Notes: generated from the letters alone by a model not told the origin. A stretch of DNA of 64,000 nt from Actinomadura macra NBRC 14102 (GCF_001552215.1 NZ_BCQT01000002.1:372001-436000), one strand, 5' to 3'. Positions 35,005-43,894 are shown, numbered from the stretch's first letter. Program-made: numbers and translations.

Positions 35005-35438
35005 AGGTGAGTCTACGGCTCAGGCTCGGTGTCGATTCCTGCTGGTCAGCACAGCAAGACTCCCAGGTTCAGGACTTGGGACACGTCCGGAACGATTGGG
35101 GTCGTGGGAGACGGGGGGTTCGCGAACGTGCAGGCCACAGTAGGGAACCCGTACGGATCCTGGCAGGACCGAAAGCCTGTCGGGTGGGCGATGAAGGGTG
35201 CCAAGGGGCCACAGTCGCTTGCGGGGCGAACGTCCTGGGGGGTGCGGGTCGGGCAGGTTGTCAGAGGTTGGGGGCCGTGATCGGCTTCGCAAGTCGGTCG
35301 TTGTGATGGCTCCCGGGAGCCACGGTGGGAGCCACGCGGATGGATGATCTCGGATCGTGGCGAACTACTCCGGACAAGCGGCAAGCGACGATCCAGCGTG
35401 CGGACTGATTCGAACGGATTCGTTGATCATTTGGGAAT

Positions 35439-35465
35439 CTACGGATCAGAAGGTTAGGGGTTCGA
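35439..35465 (+). repeat. attachment site attR
   Basis: An exact 27-bp copy of tRNA-Arg positions 34050-34076, from CTACGGATCAG to GGGGTTCGA, without the rest of the tRNA. It marks the right end of the eroded element. Confidence 0.85.
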
Positions 35466-35832
35466 CCGTTCCGATCGTGGTCGCGAAGACGAGGCCCTCG
35501 TCCTCCCACAGCCGTGCCGTGTCCTGCTCGTCCTCCTGTGTCGCCCGATGCTCGTGCAGAGCTGCCACAGCGAACGCGGGGAGCAGTTCCGGGTCACAGC
35601 GGTGCGCATCGGCCCAGTCGTCGGCCTCGCCAGCCCGGGACGAGGCGAGCGACTCGGCGCAGCACTGGCAGCGAGCGATGTGCAGGGCGCGGAACTCGTC
35701 CCACTGGACTCCGACCGGCCACACGTGCCAGGACGACACCCGCGACGACCGGGACGAGCGGGACGGGGACGCAACGACGGCGAACCGAGGGCGGGGACGG
35801 GGCCAGGCCAGGGAAGGGGAGCGGGAAGTCAT
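35446..35832 (-). CDS. fusion of a Cys-rich protein with an integrase middle fragment
   Basis: A 128-residue ORF from an ATG with TTGGAGG seven bases upstream. The first two thirds hold a Cys cluster (ARCQCCAESL) and DDWADAHRCDPELL, like small mobile-element proteins. The last 45 residues (AALHEHRATQEDEQ, then LWEDEGLVFATTIGTVEP) match the central part of tyrosine integrases just before the catalytic box II. The frame stops inside the attachment core. It is thus a chimera made by recombination at the repeat; a function is unlikely. Confidence 0.55.
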   Translation of the reverse strand: MTSRSPSLAWPRPRPRFAVVASPSRSSRSSRVSSWHVWPVGVQWDEFRALHIARCQCCAESLASSRAGEADDWADAHRCDPELLPAFAVAALHEHRATQEDEQDTARLWEDEGLVFATTIGTVEPLTF

Positions 35833-36019
35833 CGGGCAGCCTCCAATGGAGCGGGTTTCGGGCATGGAGCGGGTAGGGACGTGGCGTGATCAGGGCTCAC
35901 GCCAAGCCGCAGGAGCGAAAGGGAGCCGGGCCGGTCAGGCAGCCGGGGGGACCACCGGAACCGAGCCGATGAGGGCCGCCCAGTCCGGGGTCAGGTGCGC
36001 CTACTCCCGCGCGGCCCGC

Positions 36020-36399
36020 TCAGCGACCTCTGCCCGAGGAGTACAGCCGGTCGTTCTCACCTGACAACCGGTCGGGTGGCCACCAGCGTGCCGTCCAGGA
36101 TGACATAAGCCTTGTGCTGCGCGATCCGCATGGCTTGCCGCAGGTCGGGAGCGAGTTCGGCGAGCAGTTCGAGCACCTCGGTGACGTAGCGATGCGCGGT
36201 CGCGGCACCGATATCGAACGCCGCCAGGCCGGCGAAGGTCTCGTTGCGGCGCAGGTGCACCAGCACCAGCGGTGCGCTGGCGGCCGGGCGGCAGCCGCCG
36301 CCACCGTGATCCCACCCGGAGCCGATGCTCGCGGATCAGATCGGCCACGAAGGTGCGGGCCGAGCGAGACAGATCGAGCGCGGCGCGTTAGAACAGCAT
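36020..36399 (-). pseudogene. IS5-type transposase remnant
   Basis: From ATG 36399 the sequence reads MLF, then a stop at codon 4, then LDLSRSARTFVADLIREHRL and GSRWRRLPPGRQ. The frame shifts to LVHLRRNETFAGLAAFDIG and AQHKAYVILDGTLVAT, and shifts again to RLSGENDRLYSSG, ending at 36020. This is the N-terminal half of a DDE transposase of the IS5/IS112 type; the catalytic half is gone. One nonsense and two frameshifts show long decay. Confidence 0.7.
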
Positions 36400-36632
36400 C
36401 GGAACTCCTGATGGTCAAGATCGTCGCAGATGCCGATCTACCAGGAGCGCTGTTGTTGTCGCTCACACCACGCGGGCCGCAACCAGCCCGCGAACTGCGG
36501 ACCCAGGTTGAGATCGCCTCATTGTCCCGAACGCGAAAAAGTCTGGGTTGAGAGCGATCTCGACCCGGACTCGACTGGCCACCGTGGAAAGGCCGATGGT
36601 GTCCGAGGACGGATCAAGCCCGTCCTCCTTCT

Positions 36633-36845
36633 TTGAGGCAGACGTGCACCGAACTCGGTGCGGGTCTCGAGGTGTCGACGAACAGGGCCTGGCGCTACGT
36701 CGAGGAAGCGGTGGGCTCTGTGGTCAGCGCGGTCACCGAAGTCGACGGGGCGTTGCGCAAGGACGGGCTGCACCTGCTGGTGCTGGACGGAACGCTCATC
36801 GCCTGCGACCGGGTGCATTCTGACCGGCCGTGCCCGCGCGCGTAG
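36633..36845 (+). pseudogene. second IS5-type transposase fragment
   Basis: Seventy codons on the opposite strand: ELGAGLEVSTNRAWRYVEEA and GLHLLVLDGTLIACDRVHSD, the same central region as the neighbouring remnant (compare YVILDGTLVAT) but a different element by sequence. Both ends are missing; it stops just after the point where DRPYYSGKH would follow. Confidence 0.65.
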
Positions 36846-37000
36846 GTGAATTCGGAAGAATGATTAATCCCATCCCTGGTCTGTTGCCGGCGAATCCGTC
36901 CGTGGGGTGCGTGGTTGACTTGAGGCATATGTGGCGGTGGGCCCGTGCCAGCGGCGGTGTGGTGCTGGCACGAGCCCACCGTGGGTGTTGGCAGCAGAGG

Positions 37001-37720
37001 TCAGTGCAGGACGGAGGATTCGATGTAGCCCCAGCGCTTGGCGTTGGGGACGTACACCTTCACCCAGTGCCTGCCGGAGCGGTACGCCGAGCTGACGTTG
37101 ACGTGCCAGTTCGCGGGGACGTTGCCGATGACGAAGTTGTGCCGGTCGCGTAGCGTCGCGTTGCGGTGCGTCTGCTGGTGGCGGGCGACGATGCGGGCCG
37201 AGGTCTCGGGGAAATAGACCTTGCGCCAGCCGTCAGCCTGGTTGCTGCGGCCTTGCTTGATCCGATTCGGGATGGGGCGGCCGGCCGGATAGCGCTTGAC
37301 GACCTTCCAGCCCTTGGCGGTCTTTTCTCTGATCAGCCATTGCCGGATGGACTTGCCGATGCAGGAGCGGTCGGTGACGCCCCACCAGGGGTAGTTGTGC
37401 GCCCGGGCCGGGATCGAGATCATCGCCCGCTTCGCGTCGATGTTGTAGCGCCAGATGATCTGCTGGCCGGCCGGAACCGTCAGCGGATGGCCGTTGCCCT
37501 TGACCTTGGACTTTGGATAGTTGAGGTAGACGGTGCAGGGTCCTGCGGTGACGTATCGAAGGAAGAGGTTCTGCTGCCGCTTGGCCGCTTGTACCTGGGA
37601 GGCGGCGGATGCCTGCGCGTTACGGGTGTCGCCTGGGGCGTCCAGTGCCACCGCGCCGGTGATGGCGGCAGCGGTGACTCCGCCGGTGAGGATCAATGTG
37701 CCTAGAAGTCTGGTACGCAT
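37001..37720 (-). CDS. secreted protein with C-terminal SH3-like domain
   Basis: A 239-residue protein with signal peptide MRTRLLGTLILTGGVTAAAI and likely cleavage after the hydrophobic run. The middle (about residues 50-175) has a single Cys near TAGPCTVYL, a second in DRSCIGKSIRQWL and many aromatic residues. The last 45 residues (WHVNVSSAYRSGRHWVKVYV, PNAKRWGYIESSVLH) resemble a bacterial SH3 domain. It is probably exported and wall-associated. It neighbours a second secreted SH3-like protein. Confidence 0.75.
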   Translation of the reverse strand: MRTRLLGTLILTGGVTAAAITGAVALDAPGDTRNAQASAASQVQAAKRQQNLFLRYVTAGPCTVYLNYPKSKVKGNGHPLTVPAGQQIIWRYNIDAKRAMISIPARAHNYPWWGVTDRSCIGKSIRQWLIREKTAKGWKVVKRYPAGRPIPNRIKQGRSNQADGWRKVYFPETSARIVARHQQTHRNATLRDRHNFVIGNVPANWHVNVSSAYRSGRHWVKVYVPNAKRWGYIESSVLH

Positions 37721-37871
37721 TGTTCTCCCGAGATCACATGGCCACAGGGGCCGTCGGAAGGTCGGGGTCTGCCGGAGATGGTGCGCAATCGACTGCCGCG
37801 TTGTGAAGATGTGGCTTTAGGGCGGCCCAACCCGGTCGCGGTGCGCGTGTGAGTCGTACGGCCGTGGGCGA

Positions 37872-38219
37872 TCAGCACCAGCTACGCAGGTAGCTCAGGT
37901 AGCCGCGGAGTACATAGCCCGTGCCCTTGTAGGTACCGTTGGAGGTGTAGATGTTGCCCTGAATCCAGCCGGTGTTGGAGGGGGCGAATCCGCTGTTTAC
38001 CAGGTCGCCGTTGTACAGGTAGCCGCCGACGTTCCCGCCGGGGACGTCGCGCCAGGTGCCGTCCTGGCCCGTGAACACGTACTGGTAGGTCGCGAACTCG
38101 CAGGCGCTCCGGGTGGGCGTGGCGGCGTGCGCGGTGGTGGCGGGAAGCGTTGTGGTGAGGGTCGTGGCCGCCAGGATGGCACTCCCAGTGATACCGATGA
38201 TCGTCTTGCGTCCTGCCAT
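37872..38219 (-). CDS. small secreted SH3-like protein
   Basis: A 115-residue protein: signal peptide MAGRKTIIGITGSAILAATT with a likely AHA cleavage site, then about 80 residues with SH3-like strands (WRDVPGGNVGGYLYNGDLV, GWIQGNIYTSNG). Cysteines sit near the start of the mature domain and as the last residue (RSWC), apt for a disulfide. The end GYVLRGYLSYLRSWC resembles the kinase end GWVLRGWIKPRC at 38945. It is divergent from the HTH gene. Confidence 0.78.
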   Translation of the reverse strand: MAGRKTIIGITGSAILAATTLTTTLPATTAHAATPTRSACEFATYQYVFTGQDGTWRDVPGGNVGGYLYNGDLVNSGFAPSNTGWIQGNIYTSNGTYKGTGYVLRGYLSYLRSWC

Positions 38220-38238
38220 GGGTGGCTCCCTTGCTCGG

Positions 38239-38269
38239 TAACGTCATCTCAGATAACGTCGCGTCATCT
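38239..38269. promoter_or_regulatory. repeated motifs in a divergent promoter, candidate operator
   Basis: TAACGTC occurs at 38239-38245 and 38254-38260, and GTCATCT at 38243-38249 and 38263-38269. The region separates the secreted SH3-like gene from the HTH gene, so autoregulation by the HTH protein is plausible. Confidence 0.45.
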
Positions 38270-38342
38270 TGATAGACGCTAGCGAGCGACGCCTATGATG
38301 TCAAGTTGTTCTCTTGGATGACGGTCGAGTTGGAGGATGCCG

Positions 38343-38906
38343 ATGAACGACGCACGCGTCTCGGGGCGCAGGTTCTACGGGATTGCTGAGATCGCTGAGG
38401 TGCTGGGGGTGGATCGGCAGCTAGTGACCGTGTGGCGGCGGCGGTCGAGTCACGGGATCCCGGCGCCGGATGATGAGTTGGCGTCGGGACCGCTGTGGCT
38501 GGCTGCGACGATCGAGCCTTGGATTGAGCGAACACGGGCGCGGCTGGAGGACGAGGCCGCGGTTCAGGCCGCCGGTAGCCTGACGCCGGGATTGGTGAAA
38601 CAGGCCGCGCGTCGGCTGTTCCGGCTGGTGGTGTTGCTGCTGGAAGAGGAGCGCCGTCCTGAGCAGATGCAGCGGGCGCTGCACGGCTTGGGGCAGTTGC
38701 ACGATCCCCTTGCTCAGGCGATCGGCTCTTTGGAGGGCAGCAAACGCAGCCTGCAGGACCTGGCCACCCTGGCGGGCATGGCCGCCGAGGCGACGGAGCG
38801 GACCGTCGGCACCCGGCCCAGTCTCCAGACCGACGATCTGTTGGCCGCCTGTCTACAGGTCGTTCCGCAGGTGACCAAACTTCTCGCCCGCCTCGATCGA
38901 GCCTGA
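38343..38906 (+). CDS. MerR/AlpA-like HTH protein
   Basis: A 187-residue protein. GGAGG at 38332-38336 is six bases before ATG 38343, so I start there and not at 38337. The N terminus is a winged-HTH of the excisionase/MerR type (RRFYGIAEIAEVLGVDRQLV, TVWRRR). The remainder is helical without a recognised domain. It lies between the small secreted SH3-like gene (divergent) and the transmembrane kinase (convergent). It probably regulates its neighbours. Confidence 0.75.
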   Translation: MNDARVSGRRFYGIAEIAEVLGVDRQLVTVWRRRSSHGIPAPDDELASGPLWLAATIEPWIERTRARLEDEAAVQAAGSLTPGLVKQAARRLFRLVVLLLEEERRPEQMQRALHGLGQLHDPLAQAIGSLEGSKRSLQDLATLAGMAAEATERTVGTRPSLQTDDLLAACLQVVPQVTKLLARLDRA

Positions 38907-38944
38907 CCGCATCGGTACGAAGACTCATCAAGCCGCCAGGACGG

Positions 38945-40624
38945 CTAACACCTGGGCTTTATCCAGCCTCTCAGCACCCAGCCCCGGGCTGCGGAGTCCT
39001 CCGGGGAGTAACCGCGCGCCCACGCCGAGTTCTTCACATGCTCCACGACGAAGGTCTCACCCCAGTGCAATGTGGCGACCGTTGTCGTTTCTTCCTCGGG
39101 TTCCGGAGCGGCGCGGACAGTCACCGAATCCCCACAAACCTCATACCGCCCCAAACTGCCTCTCGGCCGGGGTGAAGGGGGGCCTGTCGGAGGTCTGGAA
39201 GTCGGGCGCCGCGTGGGCGATGGCTGTTTCGAGGACGGCGATACCGGTGGCGCCACTGGCCTGCTCGTCGTACGTCCATCTGTGGGCGAAGGTGAAGATG
39301 TGGCCGTGGGAAGAGACGGAGGCGCCGTTGAGGAGACGGCTGTGGTCGGTGTCGCTAGCACGCCTGCGCTAAGCCCGCCCTGCTGCCTGAGCAGGAGAAA
39401 ACCGCCGACCCCCAGCATGAGAACCAGACTGGTTCCCAGGGCCGCCGCCCAGATGGTCTGGTTTCTGCGACGCGATGGCCGCTCAACCGCAGTCGGCTGC
39501 CCAGCCACGCCACCGACCGGGCGAGAAGGGCTGGTGATCCCCAAATCGAGGGATCCTGAATCGCCGCCGGCATCACCGGTTTTTGATCGGCCGGCCTGGC
39601 TCATGCCGCCTTTGGCCAGGGCCTCGACTTGCGCCAGCGCGGCCCGGGCGTCGGCCACGAAGGCTCCGGCCGACTCGTACCGATCCATGGCCACCGGCGC
39701 GAGGGCCCTGCTGAAGACCGCCCGTAGCTGCCCGGTGAACGGGGCATCCTTTGGCAAATTCGCCGAAAGATCATGGCGCCGGGTGATGTCCAGCCGTTCC
39801 CCAGTGAGCACCTCGTATAACAGCAAAGCCAGCGAATACAAGTCCGCCTGCGGCCCAACATCCGGCTCACCGCGTATTTGTTCAGGAGCCATATACCAGA
39901 GGGTTCCAACGTGCTGGCTGGATTCGGTCATCCGGTTACCGACAGGGCGGGCAAGCCCAAAATCGGCCAACCGGACATGCTCATCACCCTCGGGTCCCTC
40001 TAGCAGAATATTCTCCGGCTTCACATCCCGGTGCACCACATTGCTCCGGTGCACCGCGTCGAGCGCATCACCGACCTGCGCCATCAACGTCAATGCATGA
40101 CCAGGCGCCAGCGCCGAACGGCGACCGAGCAGATCACGCAGCGTGCATCCACGGACCAACTGCATCACGATAAACGATCTGCCCTCGTGCGTGCCGACAT
40201 GGTAAATCGGCAGCACGTTCCGGTGACTGACCTTCGCCAGAGTTCGCGCCTCGCGCATGAACCTTTCGAGCGCCCCGTGATCACCCAGTGTGGCCTCGGC
40301 CATGACCTTGATCGCGACCTCTCGCTCCAAGGCCGAATCGATCGCCCGGTACACCACCCCCATACTGCCTCTGCCGATCTCCCGCAGCACGCGATAACCA
40401 GGCAATTCAACACCTGCGCCGAACGTCCAAGGCTCAGCCGGCAACCGCTTCACCACCTCGTGGCGCCAAACCAAAGATCTCTTCCAGTCGCGCCCCGATG
40501 CCGACACCGCAGGTGACCGACTCTCGGCATTCACCACCGCTCTGCGGCACCAGAGCACCCGTCCACGCTGGTCAGCATCACCGTCACACTCGCCTGCCAT
40601 CGCCAGGTCACTCGAAATGGGCAT
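38945..40624 (-). CDS. transmembrane Ser/Thr kinase with external SH3-like domain
   Basis: A 559-residue protein as drawn; the first 55-60 residues are not kinase-like and a GTG near 40453 could be the start. Kinase motifs: GRGSMGVVYRA, VAIKVM, HRDVKPENILL, LADFGLARPV and GTLWYMAPEQIRGEP. A membrane helix (LGTSLVLMLGVGGFLLL) and a Pro/Ser/Thr-rich stalk lead to an external SH3-like domain (YEVCGDSVTVRAAPEP to GWVLRGWIKPRC). This is a sensor-kinase plan; the external domain is shaped like the neighbouring secreted protein. It belongs to the PknB-like kinases without PASTA repeats. Confidence 0.9.
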   Translation of the reverse strand: MPISSDLAMAGECDGDADQRGRVLWCRRAVVNAESRSPAVSASGRDWKRSLVWRHEVVKRLPAEPWTFGAGVELPGYRVLREIGRGSMGVVYRAIDSALEREVAIKVMAEATLGDHGALERFMREARTLAKVSHRNVLPIYHVGTHEGRSFIVMQLVRGCTLRDLLGRRSALAPGHALTLMAQVGDALDAVHRSNVVHRDVKPENILLEGPEGDEHVRLADFGLARPVGNRMTESSQHVGTLWYMAPEQIRGEPDVGPQADLYSLALLLYEVLTGERLDITRRHDLSANLPKDAPFTGQLRAVFSRALAPVAMDRYESAGAFVADARAALAQVEALAKGGMSQAGRSKTGDAGGDSGSLDLGITSPSRPVGGVAGQPTAVERPSRRRNQTIWAAALGTSLVLMLGVGGFLLLRQQGGLSAGVLATPTTAVSSTAPPSLPTATSSPSPTDGRTTSRPVAPPVSPSSKQPSPTRRPTSRPPTGPPSPRPRGSLGRYEVCGDSVTVRAAPEPEEETTTVATLHWGETFVVEHVKNSAWARGYSPEDSAARGWVLRGWIKPRC

Positions 40625-40933
40625 GATCCGGGCGGATGCGCCTATATGTTACGGCTGATGCCCCATCAGGACAGGAAGTTGACCGAATCCGGAGGCAAGA
40701 GATCTCATTTCCGCAGATCGACCGGAATCACTTCAACGCGACACGCCAGCGTTGCGCCGCTGTTCACTGAGGCAATTTCAGCCTGGGTCCGCAGTTCGCG
40801 GGCTGGTTGCGGCCCGCGTGGTGTGCGCTTTGGTCGTCCTTCGGCTGCTGTCGCTTGTGGGTGCTGCTACCCAGGCGGAGTTGAGTAGCAGGGCTCTGTC
40901 GTGGCTCGGTGGCGTGGGGCGACGCTGTTCAAC
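40625..40933. other. gap without a gene
   Basis: Between the divergent kinase and small membrane-protein genes I see no protein-like ORF, strong hairpin or repeat. It probably carries both promoters. Confidence 0.4.
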
Positions 40934-41350
40934 ATGATTGAGCGCATCGCCGTGGAGACGGCTACCTTCCTTGTTCTCGCTGTCGCGGCCGCCGGCAATT
41001 GGGCCGCCTGGCTCGGCTGGGATCAGGAGCGCGATGTGCATCCCGACGGCCATGAGACCGGCCCGTACCAGGTATGGCAGGTTGTGGGCCTCGTGGTGGT
41101 CCTGACGATGCTGTGCGTCGTGGCGGCTGCCCTCCGCCGCCTCGTCACCGCCGTGGCCGCCCCGGCCCTCGGCACCATGACGGCTCTCTGTCTCGATTGG
41201 TCCGACGATGACACCGGCCTCTGGGTCGTCGGCGCCGCGTTGGTGCTCCTCGGCCTTCTGGCGGGTGGCCTGGTCATCGCCGTCCTGGCCTATGGCGTCC
41301 AGAACCGGAGGGCGGGCTCCGCCGGTGGCGGAGCGCGATCGGCCGGGTAG
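40934..41350 (+). CDS. small polytopic membrane protein
   Basis: About 138 residues with three or four hydrophobic segments (ATFLVLAVAAAGNWAAWLGW, VWQVVGLVVVLTMLCVVAAA, LWVVGAALVLLGLLAGGLVI). I take ATG 40934; GTG 40901 would add 11 residues. No family is recognised. It stands alone, and the following 270 bp hold no gene I can support. Confidence 0.6.
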   Translation: MIERIAVETATFLVLAVAAAGNWAAWLGWDQERDVHPDGHETGPYQVWQVVGLVVVLTMLCVVAAALRRLVTAVAAPALGTMTALCLDWSDDDTGLWVVGAALVLLGLLAGGLVIAVLAYGVQNRRAGSAGGGARSAG

Positions 41351-41622
41351 GGACGTCCCGCACGGGAACGGACGACGGCACGCTCAGGTGGCCCGCTACG
41401 GAGAGTGGGTCGCATGGTGTGCCGGACTGGTGGCAGGTCTTCCGAAGAAGGCTCTGCCGGTGCAGGTGGCGCACATAGCCGCCTGCGGCGAGCTCTTCCA
41501 GGTATTCGGCAAGGTCGCTGGCGTTCTCGCCGCGCCATCATTCGCTGCGCTGCTCTTATCTGGAGCCATCGGGGCGGGGTAACCGCGGTGAACGACAGTG
41601 TGGGGTGCGGCGCCCTTCCGTG

Positions 41623-42957
41623 CTAGGGCGGGGGAAGTGCTATTCGGACGGTGGTTCCGTTGCCGGGGGACGAGAGGAGGTGGGCGCGGCCTCGGTGGGC
41701 GGCGGCGATCGCGGCGACGATGGGGAGGCCCAGGCCGGCGCCGGTGGTGCCCTGTTCTGCCCGGTGAAAGCGTTCGAAGGCGCGGGCGGCGTCCTCCTGG
41801 GACATTCCTGGGCCTTCGTCGGCGACCTCGATGATGCCGGGTGAGAGGCGGATGGTCGCCGGGGTTCCGGGGGGTGTGTGGGCGCGGATGTTGGCCAGGA
41901 GGTTCGCGAAGATCTGCCGGATACGGGCCTCGTCCACGGTCGCGATGAGGGTGTCCGGGGCGTCGAGCGTCACCGGGTGGTCGGGGGACGCGGCGGTCGC
42001 GTCGGCGATGGCGTCCCGGGCCAGGGCGGCGAGGTCCGTGGGGGTGGGGTGCAGCGCTGCGCCGCGGTCCAGGCGCGCGAGCTCCAGGAGGTCGCTGACC
42101 AGGTTGTTCATCCGATGCGCCTCGTCCTCGATGCGGCGCATCGCGTCGGGGAGTGCATCGGGGTCGAGGGCGCCGTGCCGGTACAGCTCGGCGTAGCCGA
42201 GGATCGTGGTCAGCGGCGTCCGCAGCTCGTGCGAGGCGTCGGCGGCGAACTCGCGGACGCGTGCCTCGGACCGGCTGCGTGCCCAGAACGCCTGCTCGAT
42301 CCTGTCCAGCATGACGTTGATGGCGGTGGCGAGGCGGGCGGCCTCGGTGTGCTCGCCGGGGTCCGGCATCCGGGCGCCCAGGTCGCCTCCGGCCGTGATG
42401 GCGTGGGCGGTGGCGGCCATCCGGTCGAGGGGGAGGAGACCGCGGCGGATCAGCTGGCGTCCGAGAAGGGCGAGGAACGCCAGCAGCGCGGCGGCGGTGG
42501 CCAGTTCGGTCAGGACCAGGTTGCGGACGGCCGACCGGATCTCGTCCAGCGGCGCGGCCACGATGAGGATGCTGTTGCGCCAGGGGCGGGCCACGGCGCG
42601 CAGCCCGGGGAGGGAGAACGGGGAGCGGTCGTTCGCGTGGGCCGCGAGGGTCGACCGGTCGAGCTCCTGGAGTTCGGCGACGGCTCGTTGGGGGGACGGA
42701 ACGTCGCCGCTGAGTACCCTCGTCTGCCCCCCGGGCATGATCGCCAGGACGATGAACTGGGCGGCCGCCACGTCGTGTTCGGGCAGCCCGGCGCGGGCGA
42801 TGCGTAGCGCCGCCCGGTCGCGGGTGGCCTCGAGCTGTCCGTCCACCCGGTGCATCAGGTACCCGTTCAGGACGAGCGCACTCACCAGGCTCACGATCGT
42901 CAACCCGGTGATCGTGACGGCCAGCAGCCCGGTCAGCAGCCGCGCGTTGAGCGTCAT
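41623..42957 (-). CDS. sensor histidine kinase
   Basis: A 444-residue kinase: membrane helix 1 near residues 8-30, an external sensor of about 120 residues, helix 2 (ELATAAALLAFLALLGRQLI), HAMP, the phospho-acceptor His in FAADASHELRTPLTTI, and ATPase boxes FANLLANIRAH, EVADEGPGM and GAGLGLPIV. It autophosphorylates and passes phosphate to the regulator encoded just upstream. Its ATG overlaps the regulator stop by four bases. The layout resembles OmpR-partner kinases of the TcrA/PrrB type. Confidence 0.93.
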   Translation of the reverse strand: MTLNARLLTGLLAVTITGLTIVSLVSALVLNGYLMHRVDGQLEATRDRAALRIARAGLPEHDVAAAQFIVLAIMPGGQTRVLSGDVPSPQRAVAELQELDRSTLAAHANDRSPFSLPGLRAVARPWRNSILIVAAPLDEIRSAVRNLVLTELATAAALLAFLALLGRQLIRRGLLPLDRMAATAHAITAGGDLGARMPDPGEHTEAARLATAINVMLDRIEQAFWARSRSEARVREFAADASHELRTPLTTILGYAELYRHGALDPDALPDAMRRIEDEAHRMNNLVSDLLELARLDRGAALHPTPTDLAALARDAIADATAASPDHPVTLDAPDTLIATVDEARIRQIFANLLANIRAHTPPGTPATIRLSPGIIEVADEGPGMSQEDAARAFERFHRAEQGTTGAGLGLPIVAAIAAAHRGRAHLLSSPGNGTTVRIALPPP

Positions 42958-43664
42958 GGCCGCAGCGCGTAGCCCACCCCGCGCTGGGTGTGGATGAGCG
43001 GGGTACCGAGCGGGTCGAGCTTGCGGCGCAGGTAGCTGATGTAGGTCTCGACGACCTGCGCGTTGCCGTGATGCTCCCAGCCCCAGACCCCTTCCAGGAG
43101 TTGGGTGCGTGACAGGACCTTCCCGGCGTTGCGCATCAGGTGGGCGAGGAGTTTGAACTCGGTGGGCGACAGGTCGACCCCTATGCCGCCGCGCCGTACG
43201 GTCCAGTGCGCCTCGTCGAGTTCGAGGTCACCGACGCGGAGCACCGTGTCCTCGGGGGTGGCCGTCCGGCGCAGGACGGCCCGGACCCTCGCGACCAGCG
43301 CCTCGATCGAGAACGGCTTGGTGACATAGTCGTCGCCGCCCAGGGTGAGACCCGTGACGGTGTCGGACGGGGTGTCCCGGGCCGTCAGGAAGATCACTGG
43401 GACCTGGTCGCCGCCGGCGCGCAGCCGCCGGCAGACCTCGAAACCGTCCAGGTCGGGCAGCATCACGTCCAGCAGGATGAGGTCGGGCCGTGTGTCGGCC
43501 GCCTCCCGCAGCGCTCCCTCACCGGTGCCCGTGGTGGCGGTCGTGAAGCCGTGAAAGCGCAGCGCGACCTCGATGAGGTCGCGGATGTTCGCCTCGTCGT
43601 CCACGACGAGCACCCGCCGGCTCTCGCCCATCAGTTTCCGCACGTCGTCCCTATCGGCCGTCAC
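42954..43664 (-). CDS. OmpR-family response regulator
   Basis: A 236-residue regulator: receiver domain with acidic pocket VVDDEANI, phosphoacceptor Asp in LILLDVMLPDLDGF, Thr in FLTARD and Lys in VTKPF; then a winged helix (VDLSPTEFKLLAHLMRN, LEGVWGWEHHGNAQVVETYI). The start drawn is GTG 43664; an internal ATG before ESRRVLVVDD is possible. It controls unknown promoters, possibly the secreted protein gene just upstream. Confidence 0.93.
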   Translation of the reverse strand: MTADRDDVRKLMGESRRVLVVDDEANIRDLIEVALRFHGFTTATTGTGEGALREAADTRPDLILLDVMLPDLDGFEVCRRLRAGGDQVPVIFLTARDTPSDTVTGLTLGGDDYVTKPFSIEALVARVRAVLRRTATPEDTVLRVGDLELDEAHWTVRRGGIGVDLSPTEFKLLAHLMRNAGKVLSRTQLLEGVWGWEHHGNAQVVETYISYLRRKLDPLGTPLIHTQRGVGYALRP

Positions 43665-43894
43665 ATACCGGCCATGGTCGGTCGTAGCACCGAAGGTACC
43701 GCGCTGGAACGGCGAGAACGGACCTTTGGGAAGCGTCCTTCCAGGTTCTTCGTCCGTCGGTCGCGGGCGTCCTTCGGCAATTGCGATCGTCGCTCGACGG
43801 TCCGCTCGCGGTGTTCTCGGCGGTCGGGCTCGGTGGGGCGCCGGCCGATCGCAGCGGGCCCCCGACCCGCTGCGATCCCTGTGGCGAATCGTGG

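Larger units (their letters stand above)
34050..35465. mobile_element. eroded integrative element at tRNA-Arg
   Basis: About 1.4 kb lie between exact 27-bp direct repeats. The interior holds the C-terminal piece of a tyrosine integrase, a broken RelE-like toxin gene, an intact antitoxin-like gene, and then about 500 bp without a gene I can support. A second integrase piece abuts the right repeat. Replication and transfer genes are absent, so it cannot move itself. It looks like the last relic of an integrative and conjugative element or phage. Confidence 0.75.

Noticed and set aside
34019..36850. Intact prophage or integrative and conjugative element
   Set aside because: Only fragments of an integrase, one toxin-antitoxin pair and transposase debris are present; no replication, transfer, capsid or lysis genes.
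41351..41622. Possible gene in the gap (plus frame ending at 41582, or a minus frame with DLAEYLEELAAGGYVRHL)
   Set aside because: Neither frame has a ribosome site or recognisable domain; the minus piece could be a relic but is too short to support.
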